Under the pieces are notes generated by a model. That model was not told where the DNA came from and did not search any database. It was given only the letters and a program-made list of their open reading frames with translations. DNA of 64,000 bases from Cupriavidus pinatubonensis (lineage in GTDB: Bacteria > Pseudomonadota > Gammaproteobacteria > Burkholderiales > Burkholderiaceae). The stretch is taken from the NCBI RefSeq assembly GCF_019602855.1, contig NZ_CP080767.1, forward strand, positions 1,798,001 through 1,862,000, written 5' to 3'. A program made the translations under genes and the position numbers. Below are positions 17,804-26,395 of this stretch, in pieces. Every line of letters starts with the position of its first letter. Position 1 is the stretch's first letter.

Positions 17804-18772
17804 CTATCTCGGGGTCGCCCAGCCCTTGTAATCGCGGACATTGGCGCGCGTGACGAGCGTGGAGGGCAGCAGCACCACCGGTTTGGCGGGCCGCTGGCCG
17901 TTCATCATGCCGACGCCCAGCTGCACTGCCGTGCGGGCGATGGCCCACGGATCCTGGCTGGCCGAAGCTTGCACGAGCGTGTCGGCCTTCAGCGCGGCCT
18001 CGATGTCGGGCGCGCCATCGACCGAAGCGATCAGGATGCCGCGCCGGTTGAGCTGCCGGGCGGCCAGATCGGCGCCGACGGCCTGCGGGTCATTGATGGT
18101 GAAGACCGCATCCACCTTGGGAAAGCGCGTCAGGTAGAGCTGCATGACATTGAGGCCGCCTTCGCGCGATCCCTTGCCGTCCTGGTCGTCGGACAGGATG
18201 CGGATGTCCTGGTGCTTGGCCAGCACCGTCTTGCAGCCCCTGACCCGATCCAGCACCGCCGACACCGGCGGCCCGTTCTGGATGATGACGTTGCCATGGC
18301 CCTTGAGTTGCTCGGCGATGAAACCGCAAGCGAGTTCGCCGGCCTGGATGTTGTCGGTCTGCACGGTGGCGTCGGCGCCGGCTGCGGCCACGTCCACCGC
18401 GACCACCACGATGCCTGCCTTCTTCGCCTTGCGCACGGCCGGCTCGATGGCGCGCGCATCGGCCGCGTTGATCAGGATCAGGTCCACGCCGGCGACGATG
18501 AAGCTATCGATGTGCGAGAACTGCTTGTTGAGGTCATAGTCGGCCGACAGCACGGTGACCTTGGCCTGCGGGTTGACCTGCTTCGCGGCTGCTTCGGCGC
18601 CGCGGGCCAGCGCCACGAAGTAGGGATTGCCGAGCGAGCCCAGCGTGACGCCCACCTTCTTCAGCTGCCGCGGCGCAGCGGTCGTCGCGCTGTCTTTGGC
18701 CGGCGCCTGCGCCATGGCCCCGGTCATGCAGCATGCGCCCAGCGCGACTGTCATCAGGAATTGCTTGATCAC
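17804..18772 (-). CDS. frcB: periplasmic sugar-binding protein of ABC transporter (FrcB/RbsB-like)
   Basis: 322 residues from a GTG start chosen for AGGAGACGCAA immediately upstream; this gives a Sec signal peptide (IKQFLMTVALGACCMTGAMA). The mature protein is a periplasmic-binding-protein type I fold: VGVTLGSLGNPYFVALARGAE at the N-terminus, LILINAADARAIEPAV, and VDAVFTINDPQAVGA with SVDGAPD. It captures a monosaccharide for the permease and ATPase encoded just upstream. Fructose is inferred from the fructokinase, pgi and zwf in the same operon; the fold alone would also allow ribose or another sugar. Confidence 0.87.
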   Translation of the reverse strand: MIKQFLMTVALGACCMTGAMAQAPAKDSATTAAPRQLKKVGVTLGSLGNPYFVALARGAEAAAKQVNPQAKVTVLSADYDLNKQFSHIDSFIVAGVDLILINAADARAIEPAVRKAKKAGIVVVAVDVAAAGADATVQTDNIQAGELACGFIAEQLKGHGNVIIQNGPPVSAVLDRVRGCKTVLAKHQDIRILSDDQDGKGSREGGLNVMQLYLTRFPKVDAVFTINDPQAVGADLAARQLNRRGILIASVDGAPDIEAALKADTLVQASASQDPWAIARTAVQLGVGMMNGQRPAKPVVLLPSTLVTRANVRDYKGWATPR

Positions 18773-18791
18773 TTGCGTCTCCTGTGCGGGT

Positions 18792-19814
18792 TCAGGTCCG
18801 GGCCGAGCCCTTCTGGCGATAGCGGTCCAGCGCCACCGCGCCGATGATGACCAGACCCTTGATGATGTATTGCCAGATGTCCGACACACCCAGCAGCACC
18901 AGCCCATTGGAAAGCGCGGCAATGATCAGCGCGCCGATCAGCGTGCCGCCGATGGAGCCGACGCCGCCCACGAAGCTCGTGCCACCGAGGATCACCGCGG
19001 CGATCGCGTCGAGCTCATAAGACTGGCCCAACTGCAGGCCGTTGGCCGCGTACAGGCGCGAGGCGGACATCACGCCGCCCAGCCCCGCCAGCAGGCCAGA
19101 CACGGCATAGACGAACAGCAGCACCACCCACACCTTGATGCCCGACAGCCGCGCCGCCTCGGCGTTGCCGCCCACGGCGTAGATCTGCAGCCCCAGTACG
19201 GTCCGGCGCAGCACGACCCAGGACACCGCGATCACGGCACCCGCGATGATCACGAGCCACGGCACGCCCAGCACGTCGCCATTGCCGATGAAGGCAAAAC
19301 CGATGTCCGGGTTGTAGAGCGTGCTGTCATGCCCGACCAGCCGCGCCAGCCCGCGCACTGCGGTCAGGCTTCCGAGCGTGACGATGAACGGCGGCAGCTT
19401 CATGAAGGCAATCAGCGCGCCGTTCACCAGCCCGAACAGCAGGCCGCACAGCAGCGCGGCGGGCACGCTGAGCGCACTCAGTTCCGGCGTCAGCGACGTC
19501 AGCATCGCCGCCACCGCCGAGATCGACAGGATGGAACCGACCGACAGGTCGATCCCGCCCGTCAGGATGACGAAGGTCATGCCGGCCGCCAGCACCAGGT
19601 TGATCGACGCCTGCTGCGCGATGATCGACAGGTTTTGCAGGCTGGCGAAGTTGTCGGTCAGCACCGTGAAGCCGGCGCACAGCAGCACCAGCACCGGCAG
19701 CATGCCGAGGGCTCGAAGGCGTTCCTGCGTGGTGGCGCCGCCGGGGCGACCAAGCGTGCGCGCCGCGCCTTGTGAAGCAACGGCGTGCGCCGTGGGATGA
19801 ATGGAATTGCGCAT
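18792..19814 (-). CDS. frcC: ABC sugar transporter permease (FrcC/RbsC-like)
   Basis: 340 residues with about 9-10 hydrophobic segments. BPD_transp_2 family motifs include ILTGGIDLSVGSILSISAV, GLVNGALIAFMKLPPFIVTLG, the GxLAGLGGVMSASRL region and AVILGGTSFVGGVGSIGGTLIGA. The ATG is picked over a longer frame because AGGAGACATC lies directly before it. It forms the membrane channel, as a homodimer in the family, and works with the ATPase at 19882-21441 and the binding protein at 17804-18772. Confidence 0.9.
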   Translation of the reverse strand: MRNSIHPTAHAVASQGAARTLGRPGGATTQERLRALGMLPVLVLLCAGFTVLTDNFASLQNLSIIAQQASINLVLAAGMTFVILTGGIDLSVGSILSISAVAAMLTSLTPELSALSVPAALLCGLLFGLVNGALIAFMKLPPFIVTLGSLTAVRGLARLVGHDSTLYNPDIGFAFIGNGDVLGVPWLVIIAGAVIAVSWVVLRRTVLGLQIYAVGGNAEAARLSGIKVWVVLLFVYAVSGLLAGLGGVMSASRLYAANGLQLGQSYELDAIAAVILGGTSFVGGVGSIGGTLIGALIIAALSNGLVLLGVSDIWQYIIKGLVIIGAVALDRYRQKGSART

Positions 19815-19881
19815 GATGTCTCCTGAGTCTGTGGGACGGCGCTTGCCGTCGACCGTCTGCGCGGTCTCGGGGAATGTCGGT

Positions 19882-21441
19882 TCAGTGCAGTACGGTGGCC
19901 TGTGCCGGCTCATCCGCGCCGGTGGCGAGTGCGATGATGCGTTCCTGCGTGGCTGCGGCATCCGGGCAGGCTTGCACCTCGCCCACCAGCCGGCCTTCAC
20001 GCATCACCAGCACGCGGTCGCACAGGCCTACCACTTCCGGCAATTCGCTGGAGATCAGCAGGACGGCCACGCCGGAGCGGGCGAGGGCGTCGATCAGGCG
20101 GTAGATCTCCGCCTTGGCACCGATGTCCACGCCACGCGTGGGCTCGTCCAGAATCAGCACACGCGGCTTGGTTTCCAGCAGGCGCGACAGCATCACCTTC
20201 TGCTGGTTGCCGCCCGACAGCGCACCGACATTGACGCGCGGATGCGCCACGCGGATGCCCAGCGAACTGACGGCATCGGCCGTACGCCGGCGTGCGCAGG
20301 CACGGTTGAGCCGGCCGCCGCGCAGCGCATCGCGCGCGGCAACGATCAGGTTGATGTTCTCGTGCACGCTCTGGTCGAGGAACAGGCCCTGCAGCTTGCG
20401 GTCTTCCGTCAGGTAGGCAATGCCCGCGTCGATGGCCTGGCGCGGCTGGCTGATCGCCAGTGGCGAGCCGGCGAGGAACACCGCGCCGCTGCTGCGCGCA
20501 TCCGCGCCAAACACCAGCCTCGCCAGTTCCGTGCGGCCCGCGCCGACGAGGCCAGCCAGGCCCAGGACCTCTCCGGCATGCAGGTCGAAGCTGCAATCGC
20601 GCACGCGGCGGCCGTCCGACATATTGCGCACCGACAGCACCATGTCGCCGACCTGCGTCTCGCCATGCGTCTTGGTGTAGAAGCCCGACAGGTCGCGGCC
20701 GACCATCATCTTGACCAGCCCCGCCTGGGTCAGCTGGGCCTTTTCCAGCGTGCCGACGTAGCAGCCGTCGCGCAGCACGGTGACGCGATCCGCGAGTTCG
20801 TCGATCTCGGCCATGCGGTGGCTGATGTAGATGATGGCCATGCCGTCGGCCCGCAGCTGGCGGATCAGCGCGAACAGGCGGTCGGTTTCGCGGGTGGACA
20901 GTGGCGTGGTGGGTTCGTCCATCACCAGAATGCGAGTCTCGAAATGCACCGCGCGTGCGATTTCCACCAGTTGGCGCTGGGCGATCGACAGGCGCTCGAC
21001 CAGCGTCTGCGGCGTGAAGTCAGCACCAAGCCTGGCTAGCGTGCCTTCGCAGGCGCGCGCCATTGTGGCGCGGTCCACCATGCCGTGGCGGTGCAGGTGC
21101 CGTCCCAGATAGATGTTCTCGGCCACACTCAGGTTGGGGGCCAGGCTCAGCTCCTGGTAGATCACCGCCACACCATGCGCGCGGGCCGCGAGCGGGCCGT
21201 CGATGACCACGGGCCGGCTGCCGATGCGGCACTCGGCGCCCTCATCGGCGATATAGGCGCCGGAGAGTATCTTCATCAGCGTGGATTTGCCCGCGCCGTT
21301 TTCGCCCATCAACGCGTGGACTTCGCCCGGGAAGATCGTGAGCTGGACATTGCTGAGTGCCTTCACACCCGGGAAAGTCTTGGAAATGTTGCGCATTTCC
21401 AGCAGCGGCGCCGCGGCCGCAGTGGCTTCAGACAGTGGCAT
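19882..21441 (-). CDS. frcA: ABC sugar transporter ATP-binding protein, two nucleotide-binding domains (FrcA/RbsA-like)
   Basis: 519 residues. Domain 1 has Walker A GENGAGKST (about residue 50), signature LSIAQRQLVEIARAV and Walker B ILVMDEPTTPLSTRE. Domain 2 has a degenerate Walker A (GLVGAGRTELARLV), signature LSGGNQQKVMLSR and Walker B VLILDEPTRGVDIG. This asymmetric tandem arrangement defines the monosaccharide RbsA/FrcA class. A good GGAGG site precedes the start. Its first 14 bases overlap the end of the ROK regulator gene, which suggests translational coupling. A 67-bp gap follows before the permease gene. Confidence 0.93.
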   Translation of the reverse strand: MPLSEATAAAAPLLEMRNISKTFPGVKALSNVQLTIFPGEVHALMGENGAGKSTLMKILSGAYIADEGAECRIGSRPVVIDGPLAARAHGVAVIYQELSLAPNLSVAENIYLGRHLHRHGMVDRATMARACEGTLARLGADFTPQTLVERLSIAQRQLVEIARAVHFETRILVMDEPTTPLSTRETDRLFALIRQLRADGMAIIYISHRMAEIDELADRVTVLRDGCYVGTLEKAQLTQAGLVKMMVGRDLSGFYTKTHGETQVGDMVLSVRNMSDGRRVRDCSFDLHAGEVLGLAGLVGAGRTELARLVFGADARSSGAVFLAGSPLAISQPRQAIDAGIAYLTEDRKLQGLFLDQSVHENINLIVAARDALRGGRLNRACARRRTADAVSSLGIRVAHPRVNVGALSGGNQQKVMLSRLLETKPRVLILDEPTRGVDIGAKAEIYRLIDALARSGVAVLLISSELPEVVGLCDRVLVMREGRLVGEVQACPDAAATQERIIALATGADEPAQATVLH

Positions 21442-22690
21442 GGCTGGCCTCCGGAACGATGGCGGACGCGCCCTTGAGCAGTTCGGCGCGCGGCGAGAAG
21501 TTCATGAACATCGGCAGCGAAGCGGCGCCGACCGCGCCGGCATTGGCGCCAAAGCAGCCACGCACGATGCGGGCGGCCGGGCGCGCCTCGGGGGCATTGG
21601 CGTCCAGCTCTTGCTGCAGTCGCTCGATCAGCGTGGGCACCAGACCGCCATCGATATCGGCATCAAAGATCACCAGGGGCACGTCCAGCACGGCCAGCGC
21701 GGATTGCAGCGACGGCGCCAGCGCATCGACACAGTCATCGACCCATTCCGCCACGGCCGGGTGCTTCAGTTCCACCTCGCGCTGCAAGTCGGCATGGCCA
21801 TGCACCGTCACGCCGTGGTGGCGCAGGTGGCGTGTCAGTGCGTTGAGCGAGGCGCGGGAAATCAGGATGTCCCGCCGCCGGCCGGGCACCGTCGCGGCAG
21901 AAGCCAGCCTGCTGGGCGGCACCGGCATCATCGCGATATCGCCGGCATTGCCGGAGACGCCGCGCACGCAGTCGCCGTTCAGGACCACGCCGCCCCCAAT
22001 CGCCGGACCGAGAAAGACATAGAGGAAGTGCTGGGCGTGGTGCCGACCGTAGAAGAGTTCCGCGACCGCGGCCGCGGTGCCGTCGTTCTCGCTGAACACC
22101 GGCAGCAGCGTGGCGTCGGCCAGCATCGACGGGAAATCCACCTCGTCCCAGGCGCGGAATGTGGCCTGGAAGGTCTCACCTTGCAGATCGAGCTCTCGCA
22201 GCCACGCGCCGAGGTTGTAGGGCTGGGCAACGCCGATGCCGAGCAGGCGTTTTTGCTCAACCGGGGAGAGCAGGGCGCGCATTTCATCGATGTCGCGACG
22301 CACCAGCTCCAGCGCCTGATCGGGATGGGGCAGGACCATCTGGTGCGCCCGGCTGGCCAGGATATGCCCGGCAAAATCGACCATCACGGCCTCGATGCTG
22401 CCGCGGTCCAGCCGCACGCCAATGCCGAAGGCGCCCTTGGGCTGAAGGCGAATCAGGCTGGCAGGCTGCCCGCGCTGGCCGTCCACGCGCCGTCCGGCAA
22501 GCTGGATCAGGCCTTCGTCGGTCAGCGTTTGCACGATGCTGCCCACCGCCGTATTGGTCAGCTGAGCCATGCGGGCCAGATCTGCCTTAGAAGCTTCACC
22601 CGCGCGGCGCAGCGCAAGCAGCAGGGCCCGTTCGTTGTAGAGACGCAGGCTGGCGGAATTCACGCCACGGCCCGCCTTGGATGCGGTCAT
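21428..22690 (-). CDS. frcR: ROK-family transcriptional regulator of the sugar operon
   Basis: 420 residues. The N-terminal winged HTH (about residues 15-70: NERALLLALRRAGEASKADLARMAQLTNTAVGSIVQTLTDEGL) is followed by a ROK/NagC-type sugar-kinase-like domain with FLGPAIGGGVVLNGDCVRG. GGAGACAAG precedes the chosen ATG. As the first gene of the operon it most likely represses its own promoter and releases it on sugar binding, as NagC/Mlc/XylR proteins do. An AT-rich dyad at 22732-22750 is the likely operator. The ROK class fits the regulator reported beside rhizobial frcBCAK genes. Confidence 0.85.
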   Translation of the reverse strand: MTASKAGRGVNSASLRLYNERALLLALRRAGEASKADLARMAQLTNTAVGSIVQTLTDEGLIQLAGRRVDGQRGQPASLIRLQPKGAFGIGVRLDRGSIEAVMVDFAGHILASRAHQMVLPHPDQALELVRRDIDEMRALLSPVEQKRLLGIGVAQPYNLGAWLRELDLQGETFQATFRAWDEVDFPSMLADATLLPVFSENDGTAAAVAELFYGRHHAQHFLYVFLGPAIGGGVVLNGDCVRGVSGNAGDIAMMPVPPSRLASAATVPGRRRDILISRASLNALTRHLRHHGVTVHGHADLQREVELKHPAVAEWVDDCVDALAPSLQSALAVLDVPLVIFDADIDGGLVPTLIERLQQELDANAPEARPAARIVRGCFGANAGAVGAASLPMFMNFSPRAELLKGASAIVPEASHATV

Positions 22691-22731
22691 CTTGTCTCCG
22701 TCCGGTTGGCTCCATCGAGGAGCGCTATTAA

Positions 22732-22750
22732 TTAATTCACGTTGAATTAA
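22732..22750. promoter_or_regulatory. AT-rich dyad, probable ROK operator of the sugar operon
   Basis: TTAATTC-acgtt-GAATTAA, perfect 7-bp arms, 42 bp upstream of the ROK start codon. Flanks extend the symmetry imperfectly (GCTATT on the left, ATAGC on the right). The site stands out as an AT-rich island in GC-rich DNA, like NagC and Mlc operators. It lies in the 138-bp gap after the oxidoreductase gene, which contains nothing else I can assign. Confidence 0.6.
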
Positions 22751-22828
22751 ATAGCACGGACGGGCAGAACTCAACCGCGGGAAAACCCGCAAGGCAGCTT
22801 CGTCACATTGGAAAGTGAGGGAGTTGGG

Positions 22829-24073
22829 TTACATCGCGGCGAAGCGAACAGGGTCGTAGGGCAAGGGATCCACGTAGGGCTGCTCGCCGTTGATCACCTC
22901 TGCGAGCAGGCGCGCCGTTACCGGTCCCAGCGTGAAGCCCTGATGCCCGTGTCCAAAGTGGAACCAGAGGCCTTCATGGCGGGGAGCCTTGCCGACGATG
23001 GGCTTCATGTCGGCCACGCAAGGACGTGCACCAAGCCACGGCTGCGACTCGGCCGGTGATCCCAGATTCACCAGTTCCCGCGCATAGCTTTCCGCCCGTC
23101 CCAACTGGACGGGCGTTGGCGGCGCGTCGCGCAGCGCGAATTCGGCGCCCGTCGTCAGGCGCAGGCCGCGCTGCATCGGTGCCAGCATGACGCCTCTCTC
23201 CACATCGAGCAGCGGCAAGCGGGGCATCGGCTCGGCGGCATAGTGGCGGTGATAGCCGCGCTTGACGAACAATGGAAAGCGGTAGCCGAGCGTCTGGATC
23301 AGATTCGAAGCCCATGGACCGAGGGCGATCACGACATTGGCTGCGCTTAGCGGACCCGTTTCCGTGGTTACGGTCCAGCCTGCGCCTGTCTGCCTCAAAG
23401 TGGTAGCGTCCCCGCGGCGGAACTCACCGCCTTCGCGTTCGAACAGCGCGGCATAGCGCGTGACAAGCTCACCGGGGTCGGCGATTGTCCAGGGATCGCG
23501 CCAGTGGATCGCACCAGCGAGTTTCCCGCTGATGGCCGGTTCCGTGGCAACTACACCAGCCTGGTCGAGAACCTTGCAATCCAGTTCATGGCCGCGCGCG
23601 ATTGCGGCGGCTTCGCTCGCCGCGCGATCGAACGCTTGCGCCGTGCGGTAGCCCTGCAGCCAACCGGATTTCCGCACAAGGTCTTGCGCGCCAGCGAGCG
23701 TGATCAGCCGGTCGTGCTCGCTCAGGCAGTGGCGGATCAGCGCGCTGTAGGCGGTCACGATGGACGCATAGCGATCGGGCGCCGACTCGCGCCAGTAACG
23801 CATAAGCGTCGGTGACAGGTGTGCCAGCGCGCCGGGATGGTAGTGCACATCATTGCCCTGGCGCAGGGCAACGCGCAGGATGGCCTGCCACTCGCGCGGA
23901 AAGGCATAAGGCTGCACCGCCTCCCGCTGAATAATGCCGGCGTTGCCGTAGGAGGTTTCTCTGCCGGGTGCCTGGCGATCGACCAGTACCACCGCATGGC
24001 CGCGCTGGCGCAGTGCCAGCGCCGTGCATACGCCCACCATGCCGGCGCCAAGTACCACAATGTCCTTTGTCAT
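22829..24073 (-). CDS. FAD-dependent amino-acid dehydrogenase, DadA/DAO family
   Basis: 414 residues. A Rossmann FAD motif at the extreme N-terminus (VVLGAGMVGVCTALALRQRG), the DadA-like GRETSYGNAGI after the second strand and a C-terminal GLWFHFGHGHQGFTLGP identify the DAO superfamily, closest in pattern to D-amino-acid dehydrogenase. It would oxidise a D-amino or secondary amino acid to the 2-oxo acid, passing electrons to the respiratory chain. GGAAGG lies before the ATG. A dyad matching the one at the lysR/bug promoter lies 139 bp upstream, which suggests control by the neighbouring LysR protein. Confidence 0.82.
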   Translation of the reverse strand: MTKDIVVLGAGMVGVCTALALRQRGHAVVLVDRQAPGRETSYGNAGIIQREAVQPYAFPREWQAILRVALRQGNDVHYHPGALAHLSPTLMRYWRESAPDRYASIVTAYSALIRHCLSEHDRLITLAGAQDLVRKSGWLQGYRTAQAFDRAASEAAAIARGHELDCKVLDQAGVVATEPAISGKLAGAIHWRDPWTIADPGELVTRYAALFEREGGEFRRGDATTLRQTGAGWTVTTETGPLSAANVVIALGPWASNLIQTLGYRFPLFVKRGYHRHYAAEPMPRLPLLDVERGVMLAPMQRGLRLTTGAEFALRDAPPTPVQLGRAESYARELVNLGSPAESQPWLGARPCVADMKPIVGKAPRHEGLWFHFGHGHQGFTLGPVTARLLAEVINGEQPYVDPLPYDPVRFAAM

Positions 24074-24201
24074 GCCTTCCGTGCTGTCTCTTGTAGGGTT
24101 GCCTTGGCTGATTCCTGGTCATGCCTGATCAGATCCGCTTCAGATTCTCCGTGTCGCGCGAACCGAAGGAAATATGCCTGCGCAGCATTTAACAGAACCA
24201 T

Positions 24202-24223
24202 GGATTGCAATTTCGGCAATCAA
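24202..24223. promoter_or_regulatory. LysR-type dyad upstream of the DadA-like gene
   Basis: GGATTGC-N5-CGGCAATCAA: GATTGC and GCAATC are inverted around 7 bases and contain a T-N11-A core. The outer 17 of 22 positions are identical to the site at 25191-25212. The site overlaps the stop codon of the lysR gene and lies about 139 bp before the DadA-like start. Confidence 0.6.
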
Positions 24224-25143
24224 GCGGTGCCGACACCGGTAATGGTCTGCACCAACTGCTGCACGAAGGCGCGCGCCGCAGGGGGCAAGCTGCGCTTGGC
24301 CAGCGTTTGGATCTCGATGTAGCGCTCGTTCATTTCCCGGTCGCGCAACGGCACGGCGGCGATCGTGCCGGACTCCAGGCGCCCGCGTACCGACAGCTCC
24401 CCATAGAAACTGATGGCGCCGCCGCCTGCCACCACGAAGCTTACGAGCGCGTCGAGATGATTGCTGGAAAACACCGTCTGGTAGTGCAGGTCCTGGCGGC
24501 TGCAGCTCGTATCAAGCAGCTGCCGCAGCGAGCTGCCCTTCGGCGGCAAGGCGAGCGGATAGGCAATGACTTGCGACAGCGAAACCTGGCGTTGCCCCGC
24601 GAGCGGGTGGTCGGGCGCCATGATCGCCAGTACGGGGGCAGGGTGGCGAAGTTCCACCTCGATCTCCCGTTCAGGCAGTCCGCTCAGCGTGACCCCGATA
24701 TCGGCCTCGCCGTCGCGGATCCGCCGCGCGACATCGCCCTGCAGGCAGACATCCAGATCGAATCGAATGCCCGTGTGCTGCTCCCTGAACCTTGCCGCCA
24801 GGGTGGGAAGAAATTCGTGCGCGATGCCCTCGACGCTGGCCAGCCGCACTCGTCCTGCGCGCAGACCCCGCAGTGCCTGGATGTCACCCGTGACGCGTTC
24901 GATGTCCTGCAGCGACCGCTTCGCGAACGCGGCCAGCAACTCGCCCGCGGCATTGGGGACCAGACCCCGCGCTCGTCGGTCGAACAGCAGGGTGTCCAGC
25001 TCGCTTTCGAGCTTGGCAATCTGCCGGCTGACCGCTGACGGCGCCACGTTGAGCTTGAGCGCGGCATCCTTGACCGAGCCGGTGCGTACCACTTCGAGGA
25101 AGTAGCGAACGGCGGTTTCCTGAAGGATCCGATAGGAGGACAT
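24220..25143 (-). CDS. LysR-family transcriptional regulator
   Basis: 307 residues. The N-terminal HTH (YFLEVVRTGSVKDAALKLNVAPSAVSRQIAKLESELDTLLFDRR) and a LysR substrate-binding domain (RLASVEGIAHEFLPTLAARFRE onward) are complete. The longer open frame upstream is ignored because this ATG gives the family-standard N-terminus, though the ribosome site is poor. It is divergent from a Bug receptor and amidase and followed on its own strand by the DadA-like gene. Two near-identical dyads (25191 and 24202) suggest it controls both sides. Confidence 0.88.
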   Translation of the reverse strand: MSSYRILQETAVRYFLEVVRTGSVKDAALKLNVAPSAVSRQIAKLESELDTLLFDRRARGLVPNAAGELLAAFAKRSLQDIERVTGDIQALRGLRAGRVRLASVEGIAHEFLPTLAARFREQHTGIRFDLDVCLQGDVARRIRDGEADIGVTLSGLPEREIEVELRHPAPVLAIMAPDHPLAGQRQVSLSQVIAYPLALPPKGSSLRQLLDTSCSRQDLHYQTVFSSNHLDALVSFVVAGGGAISFYGELSVRGRLESGTIAAVPLRDREMNERYIEIQTLAKRSLPPAARAFVQQLVQTITGVGTA

Positions 25144-25190
25144 GGGGACTGACGCTGACAGTGACGATAGGGACAGCCTGTCCATTCTAC

Positions 25191-25212
25191 GGATTGCCGA
25201 AACGGCAATCAA
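25191..25212. promoter_or_regulatory. LysR-type dyad in the divergent lysR/bug promoter
   Basis: GATTGCCG-aaa-CGGCAATC, perfect 8-bp arms (25192-25210) with a T-N11-A core. Its centre is 58 bp before the lysR ATG and 123 bp before the Bug ATG, the usual position of an autoregulatory LysR site. It shares GGATTGC and CGGCAATCAA with 24202-24223. Confidence 0.68.
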
Positions 25213-25323
25213 TTGTTCTAAACATTGCCACGAATTCAGGCTGGCGAGACCGTAGGATAGTGACACACGGCATGGCGCCACTGCATGCCAACAGTCGATC
25301 CCCATCCTTGCCGGAGCATCGAG

Positions 25324-26319
25324 ATGCGACCTCCTCTCCACCACGCTCTTTCCGTGCTGACTGCCTGCGCACTCGCCATGGGGGCGGCCCTGACGCCTGC
25401 CCTGGCAAGCGCGCAAGGCAACTACCCCACCAAGTCGATCCAGCTGGTGCTGCCGTTTCCGCCGGGCGGCGCGACCGACGTCGTGGGCCGCATCATCGGC
25501 CAGAAGCTCGGCGAGAAGCTCGGTCAGACCGTGGTCGTCGACAACCGCCCGGGCGCGGGCACGATTGTCGGTGCCAGCTATGTCGCGAAATCAGCCGCCG
25601 ATGGCTACACCCTGCTGGCAACGTCCGGAACGACTTTCACGGTCAACCCTGCCATCTATCCGCGCTTGCCTTATGACCCGCAAAAGAACTTCGAGCCGAT
25701 TGGCCTGATCGGATCCACCGGCCTGATCCTGCTGGCCAACCGCGATGTGCCGGTCAACAACCTGAAGGAATTCGTCGCCGCCGCCAAAGCGAATCCCGGC
25801 AAGTATTCCTATGGCTCGTTCGGGGCGGGAACCACCGCGCATTTTGCCGGCGAAGCGCTGCTGAGCCTCACCGGCACAAAGCTGCTGCACGTGCCCTACA
25901 AAGGCAGTTCACCAGCCATGACCGACCTGATTGGCGGCCAGGTCCCATTCAGCATCGATACCGTGGCCGCAGCCCTCCCGCAGGTCAAGGGCGGCAAGGT
26001 CAAGGCCATCGCCGTCACCACGGCCAAGCGTTCGGCGCTGCTGCCTGATGTGCCGACAGTGGCCGAGAGCGGCTATCCCGGCATGGACGCCAGTACCTGG
26101 ATCGCGCTGGTCGCCCCGCGCGGTTTGCCGCCGGAGGTCCACGCCAGGCTCGAGAAAGCGCTGGCCGAAGTCCTCGCCGCCCCGGACACGCAACGAAAGC
26201 TGAACGATAACGGCATCGAACCGCACTACGCGCCGGGCAAGCAAGTCAGCGACTTGATCGCGAAAGAGATGCCTCAAATGCGCGAGGTAGCGCGGCGCTC
26301 CAATATCAAGCTCGACTGA
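25324..26319 (+). CDS. Bug/TctC-family periplasmic solute receptor
   Basis: 331 residues. A Sec signal peptide (cleavage near LASAQG) is followed by the family hallmarks YPTKSIQLVLPFPPGGATDVVGR, VVVDNRPGAGTIVGA, DGYTLL, LLHVPYKGSSPAMTDLIGGQV and a PDVPTVAESGYPG strand. Such receptors bind carboxylates or amides, usually for tripartite tricarboxylate transporters. No tctA or tctB gene is in the window, so it is an orphan receptor. The start is the ATG with GGAG about 8 nt upstream. It is 76 bp upstream of an amidase and divergent from a LysR gene. Confidence 0.92.
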   Translation: MRPPLHHALSVLTACALAMGAALTPALASAQGNYPTKSIQLVLPFPPGGATDVVGRIIGQKLGEKLGQTVVVDNRPGAGTIVGASYVAKSAADGYTLLATSGTTFTVNPAIYPRLPYDPQKNFEPIGLIGSTGLILLANRDVPVNNLKEFVAAAKANPGKYSYGSFGAGTTAHFAGEALLSLTGTKLLHVPYKGSSPAMTDLIGGQVPFSIDTVAAALPQVKGGKVKAIAVTTAKRSALLPDVPTVAESGYPGMDASTWIALVAPRGLPPEVHARLEKALAEVLAAPDTQRKLNDNGIEPHYAPGKQVSDLIAKEMPQMREVARRSNIKLD

Positions 26320-26395
26320 GCCTGCGCAAACGCCCACCGATCCACGTCCCGGGCCGCTCGCAAACCCAGCGGCCGCTCCAGGAAACTATCGTCCC

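Noticed and set aside
17024..18847. 607-codon plus-strand frame opposite zwf and the binding-protein gene
   Set aside because: It spans two well-identified minus-strand genes and has low-complexity shadow composition.
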